From contig NC_012877.2 of the NCBI RefSeq assembly GCF_000003195.3, positions 18,933,972-18,997,971 on the forward strand: 64,000 nt of DNA. The letters run 5' to 3'. This document shows, one piece after another, positions 36,322 to 48,561 of the stretch. The first letter of the stretch is position 1, and each line of letters begins with the position of its first letter. This DNA comes from Sorghum bicolor (taxonomy: Eukaryota > Streptophyta > Magnoliopsida > Poales > Poaceae). Below the pieces are notes generated by a model. That model saw nothing but the letters and a program-made list of their open reading frames with translations. It did no database searches and was not told the origin of the DNA. Made by a program: the position numbers and the translations under genes.

Positions 36322-39300
36322 TGTGGCAGAACCTCCTGAGTGTTTGGGCCCACCGACACCTGCCATTGTCCTAAGGACCTCTGACGGTGATGCCGGGAGT
36401 CCTCCCACTTTAGAAGTCCGATGAGCATTGCTGGGCGCTCATTCCACTGCTACCTGTGGCGTACCAAGCTGGCTCGTCCGGACCACTGGTAATGGTCAAA
36501 CAACGAGAACTGTTTCTTCTCGCCCTTACAGGATAGCAAGTGGCCACCTTAACACCAGGATCATTCGTTGCGAAGATAAAGCAGTAACTCAACGACACAA
36601 GACCAAAATAATATTTCAGAGTAAACAGCGGAAGTATTACATAACTTAATTTATAAAAGGAGTTCTTCCAGATAGTAGAGTGTTATTACAAGCCTGGTCC
36701 AGCGGAGCAACTGAAACTTTAGCATAGACAGAACAAAATTACAGACCCTGCCCATGGGTCGTGCTCACTCTTCTTCGTCGTCAACCTCAACGACGGTCAC
36801 ACAACAGGGTCCGAAACAAGTCGGCTCCTGTGCTTCACCTGCAACAGGGGTATCGAAACCCTGAGTACGGGAGTACTCAACAAGACTTATCCGACGGGAA
36901 AAGAGGAGAATTTAGGGATGCAGGCTTAGGGTAGACAAGGGGTGGCTGAGCAAGGAGTCAAAGTGTTTTGCGTAAAAGCTTACTAGTAGTGCATCCTTAT
37001 TTTCAAGTCTTACCCCGAATTCCTTCCTCACAGAAGCAGAGGAATTCGAGGATAGTTTAACTAGTTGTATCTCACAGACGAATCCGTGAGTTCCTAGTCC
37101 TATCATTGAGTATTATTTATCGATGGTCATAGCTTCATGTCGCTATGAGTCCGGGAATTGGGATCCGAACCTCATGAGACATTTTCCCTTTTCTCATTTT
37201 ATCACTTAGTTGCATATTTAGCTACGATGAGGGTCGAAGGAATTGAGTCTCCCAATCGGGGAGCAACGACGATTCGAATCGCTTAGCAATCCAGCTGGAG
37301 TTCCTAACCACCCGACATATGTAGAACCAAATCTTGCATATGTCGACCCAAATCAAGCTCTCCCCAAATTTGACCAGGTTCGCGGCACCCGAGAGCACAG
37401 TACTCCACCATCCTACAGCCGATCTAGATGTTTTCCGGTCATCTCAGATCCGTAAGGTGGGTACACACTACTCTCGCCATCTTTCCACTCCCAGTGCGCG
37501 AGTAGCTGTTCGCGTCGAGGGATTACAAGACTGGGCTTACCGTAGGTAAGTGGCTAGTACTATAAATTCTCAACCCAGCAGGCCATCAACGGAACGGTCC
37601 TTAATCAACACAGTTGGAGACACTACTTTAAGACTCCATTCTTAGAGCAAGTCCACCGACCGGTCTCAAATTGAAACATCATTGATCATAAGTGTATCCC
37701 ACAACAACCCTTCAAACTTTTTTGTTTGAAAACCTATCTAGTAGCAGGGCTAAGCATCGCTACGCAGTTTTAAAATAAAACAGGTGTCAAGGATAGGATA
37801 ACAGATATCAAGGTAGTAAATGCAGCAAGTAGGTTAACCCAATTCTCAACTACCTAATGCAGCATTTTCAATTCATAAGTGATAAAAGATTTAAAACATC
37901 CAAGGAGGGGTTAATGCATCCGGGGCTTGCCTTGGTTGCAGGGCAGAGAGGGACCCTCGGAGACTTCCCAAGTCTCGGATCCGACTTCCTCGAACGGAGC
38001 ACCGACCTCGAGGTTCGGTTCAACGGTCGCTCCTTCGGTCACGGACGCTATACGCAAGATGATGAATGCTTATGATATGCGTATGGCAATTATGCAAGAT
38101 GGAACGAATCAAGTACAATTTGCCTTCTTAATGCAATACAGAATAATCAATAAGTAAAGTTACTTAATAACTTAATGTTTTTACCCAAGAGGGTGCATCT
38201 GTAAACTAAGACTTTATTTAATTCATAATTATCTTAAATTAGTTAACTATTAATCCTATTTACTTTAATTAATTCTTAATTAACTACTAATGACAGTAAT
38301 TAAGCACTAAGGCTAAACAATAATTAAATGCCAAAGGTCATTAGGGTTAATGACCTCAGGTCATCACACAATCCAAAATCACTCAACCTTAACTATGAGG
38401 ATTTAACTAATCACTATTTAATTATTTTGGAATTATTACTTAAGTATTAAATAAGGGTTTATTAATATTTTAATCAAACATTATCCAAATGCCACCAAAT
38501 TTTGTGTGGAGCCAGGGAATAATATTCAGAGGCTCCCCACAATTTTTGGTGATTTTTGGACATACAAATAAATTATTAAAATTCCTAGAAGTTTTATTTA
38601 TTAATTAAAAAGCCAATTTTTATGGACAGGCAAACTATCAAGGAAATAGACTCTAACATTTTTCCTATGCTCATTATATTGTCTGGAACCTATACAAAAA
38701 GTTTCACTATTTTTGGATTAGCACACAATTTATCACATAATTTCAAACATCCAGCAAAATTTGCATAAAAAGGAAAAAGAAAAAGGTTTTCGCGCAGAGG
38801 GTGGCCTGGAACTTGGCCCGCAAGCCGGCCCACGCGCGCTCGGCCTGCTCACGCGCCGCGCAGACGGCCCGCGTGGACACGGTCCACTCTGGCCCGAGCG
38901 CTTCCCGCGCCCGCGCCCTCGCCTCCTCTCAGGGCGTCGCTGACAGCGGGCCCCCGCTGTCAGCTTCGTCCTCAAGCTCCGGCCGGCCGAATCGACGGCG
39001 CGACCGAGCCATCTGCGCCCCCTCTGCCTCTTGCGATTCTTTGGTCGTGTTCTCCACCCCAAGGCGCATCTCTGGACACCCTTTGCACCCCCTTTCTCCT
39101 TCCCTAGCCCCCGCGACCACGGACACGGCGGACGGCCGTCTCGGCCGAGCCGACGCCGGCCACTACGAGCGAGTAGAGCGCGACTTGAGCAGCGCAAAAG
39201 CATCAGGGGCTCACCACGACTTCAACCGAGCAAGAAGCGGCGGCGGAGGGGCTCTGGTTGACGCTGGCCACGGTGACGTGCTCGCGGCGGCGCTCGGCCG

Positions 39301-40433
39301 GAGTTGAGAAGGGAAACAGCTCGGGTTGGAACTACGGTAGGATAGAGCGTGTGTTTGGGGGCGCAATCGGTGGCGGGGTTCAAGGCGGAGTCGCTGGGGT
39401 GCTCAGGTGGCTTGGAACGGCAACGAGTGAGGCGAATTGGAGAGGCGCAGGGAGCTCGTCGGCGATGAGGTTCAAGGAAAAGAAAAGAATGTCCCGGCCG
39501 ACCGAGGCTTTATCCACGCGGCGGAACAGGTGATGTGGATGAGGTCGTCCGCGCGAAGCTCAGCAGCAAGCAGCTGCGTGGCCAGCTGCGTGGCGGCGCG
39601 CGCGGAGGCGGCTCTGCCCCGGCGGCAGAGCACCCCCCCCTGCCGATCACTGTAGCCAACCTCATCCACTCAGTTTGTCTCTTTGTGAAATCCGACCAAA
39701 ATTTGAACTAAAGTCAAATTTCCACCAAAACAAAAGTTGTGCCAAACTTTGTAAGCTACAAATCATATTTAGGTGACCAGAGCTGATTTTGAGTGTAACA
39801 GGGTGAATTTGGCCAAAACAGTTTGAAAATCAAACTCAACTCAAAGAAATTCCAAATTTTTGAATTGGGGCAAAACAGAATTTCCAAAATTACTTTTGAT
39901 TTTGTATAACAACTTGAAAAACTCCCAACATGAAAGTTGCTCAACTTTTTGTGCTCTACAACTTTCATGTTGACCACTTTTCAAAATTCCAAATGGATTT
40001 TGAATTGGGAATTTAAGTTGGAAAAGGGGACACTTTCTGGAAATCTGTATTTTCAAAATTACTTTGAATTTTGTATTGAAACTTCAAAAACTCAAAACAC
40101 CAAAGTTGTACATCTTGCCAAGAGCTACAACTTTGCTTTTGAACTCAACCTCAAATTTTTCTTAGTTTTTGACTTATGAAAAAGGGGACAAATCTAGGAT
40201 CGAGAAATCAGGGTTTTCCCCCCCCTAGTTCTTCGGAAAACTTCCACCCTAGGGTTTTAGCAACCACCTAAGCAACAACACACCACAAAAGCACACTCTA
40301 CTTCCCTAAGCTCAAGCAATCAAAGTAAACTTATTTTAAGTTGATGCATACTAATGTGCTTTAACAATTATGCTTTACAATGCTTATGATGACATGATCC
40401 GTTTTTAGTAACCGTAACATCAGGGATGTTACA
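36322..40433 (-). repeat. Element B 5' LTR
   Basis: 4112 bases, about 0.2-0.3% different from 26618-30727 by eye. Differences include a base in GAGG(C)TCCCC (38530), GCAGAGGGTGG against GCAGCGGGTGG, and CTTTAATTA against CTTGATTA-type changes. It is followed by TTTGC (40434-40438), the right target duplication. Confidence 0.95.
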
Positions 40434-40438
40434 TTTGC

Positions 40439-41350
40439 CCGGGCTTCCTCCGGATCGGGATGTGGAGTTCAAAATTGAATTGATTCCCGGTACCGCTCCT
40501 ATCTCTAGAAGACCTTATAGGATGCCACCCAATGAATTAGCTGAGCTTAAGACCCAGTTGAATGAGTTGTTGAAGAAGGGTCTTATCCGTCCTAGTTCGT
40601 CTCCGTGGGGTTGTCCGGCTATCTTTGTGAAGAAGAAGGATCAATCCTTGCGCATGTGTGTGGACTATCGTCCCCTAAATGCGGTGACCATCAAGAATAA
40701 ATACCCTCTTCCTCACATTGATATCTTGTTTGATCAGTTGTCTAAAGCCAAGGTATTCTCCAAGATTGACTTGCGATCTGGGTACCATCAGATCAAGATC
40801 CGTCCTGAAGATGTACCTAAGACAGCTTTCTCGACAAGGTATGGGTTGTACGAGTATCTCGTCATGTCCTTCGGTCTTACAAATGCACCTGCTCACTTCA
40901 TGTATCTCATGAATTCGGTGTTCATGCCCGAATTGGACAAGTTTGTGGTGGTCTTCATTGATGATATCTTGGTATACTCCTGCAATGAAGAGGAGCATGC
41001 ACAGGATCTGCGTATAGTGTTGTCGCGTTTGCGCGAACATCAGCTTTATGCCAAGTTTAGCAAATGCGAGTTTTGGCTGAAGAAAGTACCTTTCTTGGGC
41101 CATGTCTTATCTGAAGAAGGCATATCGGTGGACCCAGCCATGGTGCAAGAGGTGCTGGATTGGAAAGTTCCAACTTCGGTACACGAGGTTCGGAGTTTTC
41201 TTGGTCTGGCTGGATATTATCGTCGATTCATTCCCGAATTCTCAAAGATATCTAAGCCTATGACTCGTCTACTTCAGAAGGATGAGAAGTTTGTGTGGAC
41301 GCCTGAGTGTGAAGAGGCATTCCACAGGTTGAGGACATTGCTGACACCAG
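40439..41350 (+). pseudogene. pol (RT): Element C reverse transcriptase
   Basis: Continuation of the C pol frame after element B. Motifs are [63 protein letters not shown] and catalytic FIDDILVYS. The connection domain reaches FHRLRTLLT, where an extra base near 41350 shifts the frame. Confidence 0.9.
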
Positions 41351-41657
41351 CTAGGTGTCCTAGCTCAACCTGATATCGAAAAGCCCTTCGATGTCTTTTG
41401 TGACGCGTCAGGCATTGGTTTAGGCTGTGTGTTCATGCAGGAAGGTCGCGTTATCACGTATGCCTCGCGCCAACTTCAAAAGCATGAGGTCAATTACCCT
41501 ACTCATGACTTAGAATTGGTAGCAGTTGTTCATGCTTTGAAAATCTGGAGGCATTATTTTGTTGGGTAATCTGTGTAATATCTACACCGATCATAAAAGC
41601 CTCAAGTATATCTTCACTCAACCTGAGCTGAACATGCGGCAGTGAAGGTGGCTTGAG
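41351..41657 (+). pseudogene. pol (RNH): Element C RNase H, twice frameshifted
   Basis: Recognisable in pieces: [35 protein letters not shown] and [16 protein letters not shown]. Frame changes occur near 41350 and at the T run near 41561, and a TGA at 41643-41645 stands where relatives have Arg (RQRRWLEL in B). Confidence 0.85.
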
Positions 41658-43256
41658 TTGATTAAAGATTATAATCTACAAGTGCACTATCATCCGGGCA
41701 AGGCGAACGTGGTAGCGGATGCCTTGAGTCGGAAAGCGCACTGTCACTCAATCCAAGTGGAAGATCCGTTGTTATCACATCCTATGCATCCACTTGTGCT
41801 CCACCAGATTTCTCTGGAGAGTACTCTTCGCAATCGAGTCATCGAATTGCAGCAATCAGATGTAAGCATCTACCATATAAAGAGGAAAATGAAGGAAGAG
41901 GAAACCAAGCATTTCCGGTTCGATGAGAACGGGATTCTTTGGTTCAAAGATCGACTAGCGGTCCCAAAAGACCGCGAGCTACGAAATCAGATCTTGTCTG
42001 AAGCTCATTCATCCAAATTGTCTATCCATCCTGGTAGTAGCAAGATGTATCAGGATCTAAAACCTTTGTTTTGGTGGACAAAGATGAAAAAGGAGATCGC
42101 TGCTTTTGTCACTCGATGTGACAATTGTTGTCGTGTGAAGGCTGTTCACATGAAAGCTGGTTTGCTTCAACCCTTGTCAATTCCTGGTTGCAAATGGGAA
42201 GAAGTCAGCATGGATTTCATCAGTGGGCTCCCAACTTCTGTTAAGGGCTACGACTCCATCTGGGTGATTGTAGATCGTTTGACCAAGGTTGCTCGATTTA
42301 TTCCAGTCCGAACTGACTATCGTCCACATCAATATGCAGAATTGTATTTCGAGCACATTGTTCGTCAGTATGGTGTGCCTCAAACTATTGTATCTGATCG
42401 TGGACCACAGTTCACTGCTCGTTTTTGGGAATGTCTGCATCAGCAGATTGGTACTCATTTAGTCCGTAGCTCTGCTTATCATCCCCAAATGGCTGGTCAA
42501 ACTGAACGGGTTAACCAAATCTTAGAAGACATGTTGAGGGCATGTGCTCTCTCTTCGAAAGATTCTTGGGTTAAGTGGCTGCCATTAGCTGAGTTCTCCT
42601 ACAACAATAGTTATCAGGAGAGTATCAAGATGGCTCCATTTGAAGCCCTGTACGGTCGAAAGTGTCGAACCCCGTTGAATTGGGTAGAAGCCGGAGAACG
42701 AAGGTATTATGGCATCGATTTCATGAACGAAGCAGAGCAGAAGGTCCGTACCATTCAGCAACATCTGGAAGCTGCTCAAGCTCGTCAGGAAAGTTATGCC
42801 GACAAAAGAAGGAAGCTGATTGAGTTTTCAGTTGGTGACCATGTGTATATCAAGGTGTCTCCGATGAAGGGTGTATAAAGGTTCGGGGTCAAGCGAAAGC
42901 TTGCACCTCGTTATGTGGGACCTTATCGGATTCTCGAAAAGAAAGGGAATGTGGCATACAAAGTTCAACTTCCAATTGCGCTTCGAGCTATTTTCCCTGT
43001 CTTCCACGTATCACAATTAAAGAAGTGCCTTCGTGTACCGGAGGAACGAGTGGAAGTTCGAGATATCAAGTTGAAGTCAGACCTGGTGTATGAGAAGAAA
43101 CCCATAGTGATTCTTGATCGCAAGGAACGGGAGACTCGTAATCGTGTGGTTAAGCTCTACAAGGTGTTGTGGAGTAACCACGGGGAGGAAGATGCCACTT
43201 GGGAGACGGAGGATTATTTAAGAGAAGTTTACAAAACATTCTTCGAAAATCAGTAA
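41658..43256 (+). pseudogene. pol (IN-CHD): Element C integrase and chromodomain
   Basis: The integrase finger (HPGSSKMYQDL, CDNCCRVKA) and the catalytic residues in MDFISGLPT, VSDRGPQFT and QTERVNQILE are present. A TAA at 42876-42878 replaces a Gln codon of the F copy (KGVQRFGV). The same frame then continues through the GPY tail (APRYVGPYR) and a chromodomain-type end ([20 protein letters not shown]) to the stop at 43254-43256. Without that TAA the frame would be whole. Confidence 0.9.
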
Positions 43257-43262
43257 GCTTTC

Positions 43263-43298
43263 AAATCTCGGGACGAGATTTTTGTAAGGGGGGAGGGC
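43263..43298 (+). other. Element C stem-loop and polypurine tract
   Basis: AAATCTCG-GGA-CGAGATTT (43263-43281), then AAGGGGGGAGGGC (43286-43298) abutting the 3' LTR. Confidence 0.85.
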
Positions 43299-46200
43299 TG
43301 TAACACCCCAGTGTTATGGTTGCTTTAATCATGTGCATAGCATGAGCATCATCATCTACTCAAAGCATATCATGATCATCATCTATCTTGAGCCACGTCA
43401 TTCTATGCAAATATGTAATCTAAATTGCTTAAATAGGCATCCTATGCTTATGTTGGAGTGAACCATGCTTGCGTTTGTGCTCTATGCCTTGGTAATTAGT
43501 TTATTTATGTTTAACTTAACCTTGGGAACAATGTTCAGGTTGATCACTTGTCCAAAATAATCATTTAAGTCATACTTGTGCTAATAGGCCCTAGAAACCT
43601 CTTTTGCTTAGGCTTTTAAAAAGTGTTTCATAAAATGTTTGCATATCAAAACTTTCTATAGCAAAGTTGTAGTGAATTTTATAAGGAACAAAAGTTGTTT
43701 TATGGCCATCTCATGAAAATGACGACAAATAGCTCAAAAGTGACCCACAAGGCAAATTTGGGGCTGTTTTGAACACTTAGAAAATTTTCTAAGTCCTGGA
43801 ACGAAACCAGTTTGCTCGATCGATTTTGAAAACTTTATAACTCTCAATCCAGGCCGATCTAGCTCTTGCTCCAGTTGACAAAGCTGTAGATCTCGGCTAG
43901 TACTCCAACTTTGTCAACTACATCATCTCCTAACTCGCTGTGGTCTGGAAGTTATTCATCGTTGAAGTCGCTCTGTCAGACAGTCGCCGTTTTCTCTGAA
44001 TCGAAGACGAGCTCGCCGTCGTGGATGGCCAGAGCGCCACCTGTCCGCCAGATGGCGCCCGTACGCCGGTGATGGCCCCGCTCGTCAGCTCCTAGCGCGG
44101 GCATGACGTCCACGGTGACGCCCCGAGCAGAGTGGACGCGTCCACTCTCGCTTTCCTCGCCCTCTCGCGCCTGTAACCCGCCCGCAGCGAGCTCACCATC
44201 GCGAGCTCACTCCGGCGAGCTCGTGTGCGCTCCTCGCTGCGTCTCAGTCCACCAAATTCCACCCACAGGTTCGCCGTGAGCCGCTCTTCACTTCCCACCC
44301 TCTAACTCGCCGCGAAACCCACCGGTGAGCCGCCATTTCCTTCTTCCCCCAACTCGGGTCGTCGTGACCATCTTTTCCGGCGAACTCAATGCCGGGCTCT
44401 GTGAAGCCGCTCGTCTTCTCTGGTTAGGTCCTACAGGTAGAGTAGGTTCTCAGCGAGTGTTTGCGCCACTTGGTGGACGCTCTACCGAACTCTCCGTCGC
44501 CGGACACGATGCGCAGCGCCGCCGTGTTTCCGCCAGAGATGGGTGCTCTCGTGGCCAGCGTGCTCCACGAGGTTTCAAGCCAAGCCGCGTACCTAGGAAG
44601 CTTCGCCGTAGTTCGCTGGTGCTGTAGAAGGTCTTAGGTCACGCTCTACCGGCCTGAGGGCTCCGGCGTAATGCCGAGCACCTCCGCCGAGCCGCCAAGA
44701 TCGACGGCGAGCCCCTTCCGGTGGCTCCGCCGTGGGAAAAGGGGGTCAATCGAGTCGCTAGAGTCTGGGGATCGCGTTGGTACCCTTGGTTTGGCCGGAG
44801 ACCTCGCCGTCGTGGAAAAATCACCGGCGAGAGTCGCCTCGGCCGTGAGGGAGAAGAACCTGACAGCCGGGGTCCACTGTCAGCGTCACCCTCCTTCCCT
44901 CCTTTTCTTTTATTCAAAATCCTGATTTTTGGCTTTCTTGCAAAAATCATATCTCCTTTTTCTGAGATCCAAAAATTATGAAACCAATTTTTGGTATTCC
45001 TTGAGATGGCTAGTTTTTAATAAAAATATAAAATGAACTATGTTTTCTGGGAAAATATTTATTAAGGATTTAATCTTATTATTCTAGGATAAATTCATAT
45101 CTCTTGTTATACTGCTTAGTTTGCCATGAAAATTTGATGGTTGTCTCTGTGTGATACTAGAATGCTATGATAAATATTTCATGATTTTTGGAGTAACGCA
45201 ACTTTGATATGTAATTTATGATTGGAATGTGGCTTGTTTCCTTGATTAAATTATATAAAATAATTGGTGCTTATGCTGGTGCTCTACTTTGGTAGTAAAC
45301 CTGTTTATGGTATTCCTCCTATGTAATTAATCTGAAATCTGTTGTTTGACACCATATAAGTCATGTTTTCCAATTTATGAAATAAGCACCTAGTTACATG
45401 TTAAATGTATATCTTTAATTTGGTATGAGCATTTGCTCTGAAATTTTTATGGTAATGCTTTGATGCTACACTGGTGCCTCTGTAATTTTTGTAGGTTTTT
45501 CTGAGCAATTTGACTAGTATCTTGTAATTATGCTCTTTTCTAGAATTAATTAATAAATGCCTTGTTAAGTATATGTTTGGGGGTTATCATCTGGTGTTCT
45601 GGTAACCTTGTGATATGCTTGTGCTCATAAGCCTTGTGGTTGGCATGGTTTATGTTTTGGTTATGTCATCAAATAATTAATTAAAGGGGTAAAGGCTGTT
45701 CTGGACAGCAAGGGAGTAATTTAACTTTTGCTTAATGATAATTTGGTTTTCTGGGCAACTTGTCTAAATCAAAGTTGTTGTAAACTTATTGAACTAGCTG
45801 TGGTTTAAATTTGGAGTCTGTTTGTCTAGTAGTTTAAAATTTATGGCTGTTCCAATTTGGGTTCCAGAAATAGGTGCTCTCTGTTTTTCTGGGACAGAAC
45901 CTGGAACTTTGTTTAAATGACTGGATTAATATATGAATCTTGCTGTCATGTTTAAAGATGATTTGTAGACAATTTCATAAGCTTTCCAGAATGTCCTTAC
46001 TTTAGTTTGTTGGTTCTTTGTGGTGATAGTTATGATCTATTTACTGAGCTACTCCCGTTCTATGTTGCTTGCTGTTATAGGCTATCATGAGAGGCTTGGG
46101 CTAAATTAACTTATTAACTTGTGTGAACTTGTTATAACTATTGCTCCGTAAATGAGTGTCCAGTGAGTCACTTATGTATCAAGCATTCATTCTTTTGTAT

Positions 46201-47886
46201 GCACACCTTCTTATTCCTCGAGCATGCAATAGGTGCATCGGACGCGACAGCCTCCTTCGAGCTGCAAGTGAACCCCGAAGGCCAGGAAGGCAGTCAGGAG
46301 GTGGAGGTCCAGCAAATCGGACCCGAGGAGCCCGAAGAAGAAGTTGAGTGCCCAAGTCACGAGCCAGCCTCGTTCGTGAAAGGCAAGCCCCGGAGCATTC
46401 TAAGCCTCCCTTTACTTTTGAAAGTTTACTTAATATGTTATATCTAATGGTGCATTAAGTATAGGAGTTGTGATGAAACCTTTGCTGCATTTTACTCCAT
46501 CCTTGTCCAGATAACTCACCACACCCTGGTTGTAGAGTTATGATCGAGTAGCAGCTTAGCCATGCTTAAACGGTAGAAGTCGGGTGATTTCCTGTCACCT
46601 GCGCGATATAGGGTTATGTCGGATCACGATGGTCTATATGTGCTATCGTGGCTGGAACCTGATTAATTTGACTTAAGCCGGGCGGAGTTTTGCAGGTTTG
46701 TAGTAACTCCGTCTGTGGCAGCTAAGGACCGATCGTTGTACATCCTCATGTCATGTTGAACGCATGCCTAACGCTTAGTTGGCCGGATAACTCGTTCCGA
46801 CCGCGAACCTGAGTAGTATGACTCAGGCCGAAAGACCGGCAAGTATAAAGTGCGCACTACCGGAGGAAGTGCGGTGTGCGGGGGACCATTGGCGTAAGCC
46901 CAAAGGCAGGTGAGTTAAAATTCCTGACCTCCCTGGCAGAGTGGAAGCCCTGGGAGTGCGGCGCTGATCGGAGCCGCGATTCCTGAATTGTACCAAAGGT
47001 GACCCGTTGGCTCTCCGACGGGGGATTCTTGGGTGAGTGCTAGGAATAACCCTCCAGCTGGATAGGAATTCGATTCGAATCGCCGTCTCTCCCAGTTAGT
47101 GAGAACTTGACAGAGCAGCGGCAAACGTAGCATTCACTCATGAACTTGGTTCATGATAATGATGATAGCAAGAAGAACATATGATGAACTTGATATGGTT
47201 ATTATTGCTTGTAATAATCAAGTGATGTGTTGTAGTACAGGTGCTAATCTAGTGGTAGGCTGATGATAAATAAATACGATGCTCTTACATTGGGTTAGTC
47301 TTAATAAAGGCTTTTGGCAAAATATCGAGTCAACCAGCTCTACTTTTATATATTAGCCTTGCATGATCCTTGGTGTCTTTTATGTTTTACTAGATGGGTA
47401 AGTCTAGCTGAGTACATTCTCGTACTCAGGGTTTATTCCCACCTGTTGCAGATGACATCTTTTATGACGGCTTCTGCTAGACCTGTCTCCATCCCACTGG
47501 GGATGAGGACTAACCGTTGGGCACGGTTCTCTAACAAACTCGTACCTGTTGCTTTTGGAAGGATGGTGTAGGCTCTGGCAATAACAAAAACTTGTGAACT
47601 GAACTTTGGAACAAGTGTGTGTAATTATTTTGCTTCCGCTACTTCGAACTTGGGTTGTAATAACTTAATGACTCCGATGTGGTGCCGCTTCGACGGCAAT
47701 GAATGACTATGTAACATTCGCTGTGTTTATGTTGAACTATTACGATCTTGGTTTGTTGCAAGTTGGTTTGAAGTCCTTCATGATTTCAATTGACTACCGG
47801 GATTATATGGGCTCAAGTTTGGAAACTTGATTGCTTGTCGATCGTTTCTACACTTGAACTCTTATAATTTGCTCGGTTCTGTGACA
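43299..47886 (+). repeat. Element C 3' LTR
   Basis: 4588 bases, starting TGTAACACCCC and ending GGTTCTGTGACA, followed by CGTCA. It keeps 31 bases at 47671-47701 that both upstream LTR copies lack and that F also has, so the longer form is ancestral. It also keeps CAG at 46282-46284, where the other two copies have TAG in the acidic island. Confidence 0.93.
46232..46400 (+). other. Acidic coding-like island in C-family LTR
   Basis: One frame reads GASDATASFELQVNPEG, EVEVQQIGPEEPEEEVE, then SFVKGKPRSI. The F copy (60430-60262, -) keeps this frame without indels. The B LTR has a similar acidic frame ending QGKPRMH (28365-28207, -). The 15-mer AAGGCAAGCCCCGGA is identical in all (46380-46394, 16060-16074, 60287-60273, 28229-28215). 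No ATG is clearly linked. Confidence 0.45.
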
Positions 47887-47891
47887 CGTCA

Positions 47892-48046
47892 TCTCCAACC
47901 TTAGGCCACCAGAATCCTCCAACCATCATTCTGCAATCGGCATCATCGGCTATCGGCACTCTTCTATTGATTTGATACAACAACTTCTTTTCTACCGATC
48001 AACTCTTCTTAACCATTTTGACTCATGCCTAAAAACGGTGTCAACA
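47892..48046 (-). repeat. Element D 3' LTR, inner piece
   Basis: Resumes the D LTR after the C insertion and ends AAAAACGGTGTCAACA. On the minus strand the LTR start TGTTGACACCGTTTTT is preceded by a G-rich polypurine tract, which fixes this as the 3' LTR of a minus-oriented element. Confidence 0.75.
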
Positions 48047-48455
48047 CATGCCCCCCAATTTCGGAGTATGAAATCATTAATGCTCCAAAATTTACTCCAG
48101 ATTATGATGACCTTTTTATAATTACTTTCCTTTTGGTAAAAAATTATTACCAAATCCAAACAACCTTAACCTTGATCCTCGCATCTCAGAAAATACCTCA
48201 AATCTTCCAACCACCCGCACCAAATCATAGGGAAAACCACCCATCGGCAAAACATTACTGTCAAGGTGGACTACGGATGACTTATTAAAACATTGCGCAC
48301 AGTGAAATATCTTCAACATCATGATTACCTGCCATCAAATCACCTGCACAATCCCTTGATTATCGCACGCACAGTTGCCATATCCATCTGAACAACCTCG
48401 AATTTCACGGATGCGGCAAAGAGATAAGTCAAAAATACCCCCACTCATCTCAACC
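48047..48455. other. Element D polypurine tract and upstream region of PMD gene
   Basis: The minus-strand tract AAATTGGGGGGCATG abuts the LTR at 48047. The remainder is noncoding and AT-rich, with repeated ATCGGC words, and would be the promoter region of the PMD gene. Confidence 0.55.
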
Positions 48456-48463
48456 TATAAATA
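48456..48463 (+). promoter_or_regulatory. TATA box of the D antisense PMD gene
   Basis: TATAAATA, 99 bases before the putative ATG at 48562. Together with introns this marks a free-standing transcription unit inside the element. Confidence 0.55.
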
Positions 48464-48561
48464 CCTCCTTCCTTAGTACTCATTCTATACCTTCCCATTT
48501 TCCATCTCCAATCTCATCTTCTCCTACGACGACCTCGACGAAAAGCTCAAGAACCCCAGCA

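Larger units (their letters stand above)
26618..40433 (-). mobile_element. Element B: young Tekay/Del-type chromovirus
   Basis: Complete minus-strand element of 13.8 kb with perfect 5-base target duplications, 4110 and 4112-base LTRs, initiator-Met primer site, accessory coiled-coil ORF, gag-protease, and an uninterrupted RT-RNase H-integrase-chromodomain ORF. I count only about ten differences between the LTRs, so the insertion is recent. It is nevertheless defective: several hundred bases between the protease and RT are missing. If the deletion predates insertion, its proteins were supplied by a relative. Confidence 0.95.
18239..47886 (+). mobile_element. Element C: Tekay/Del-type chromovirus, split by element B
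   Basis: Complete element with 4.56 and 4.59 kb LTRs, Met-type primer site, an accessory coiled-coil ORF, gag, protease, RT, RNase H, integrase with chromodomain, and polypurine tract. The target duplication CGTCA is intact at 18234-18238 and 47887-47891. Element B (26618-40433) interrupts the protease-RT boundary. The LTRs differ by roughly 2% by eye, and the pol frame has two frameshifts and several stops, so this copy is an older, dead insertion. Long LTRs and the chromodomain type place it in the Tekay/Del clade. Confidence 0.93.
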
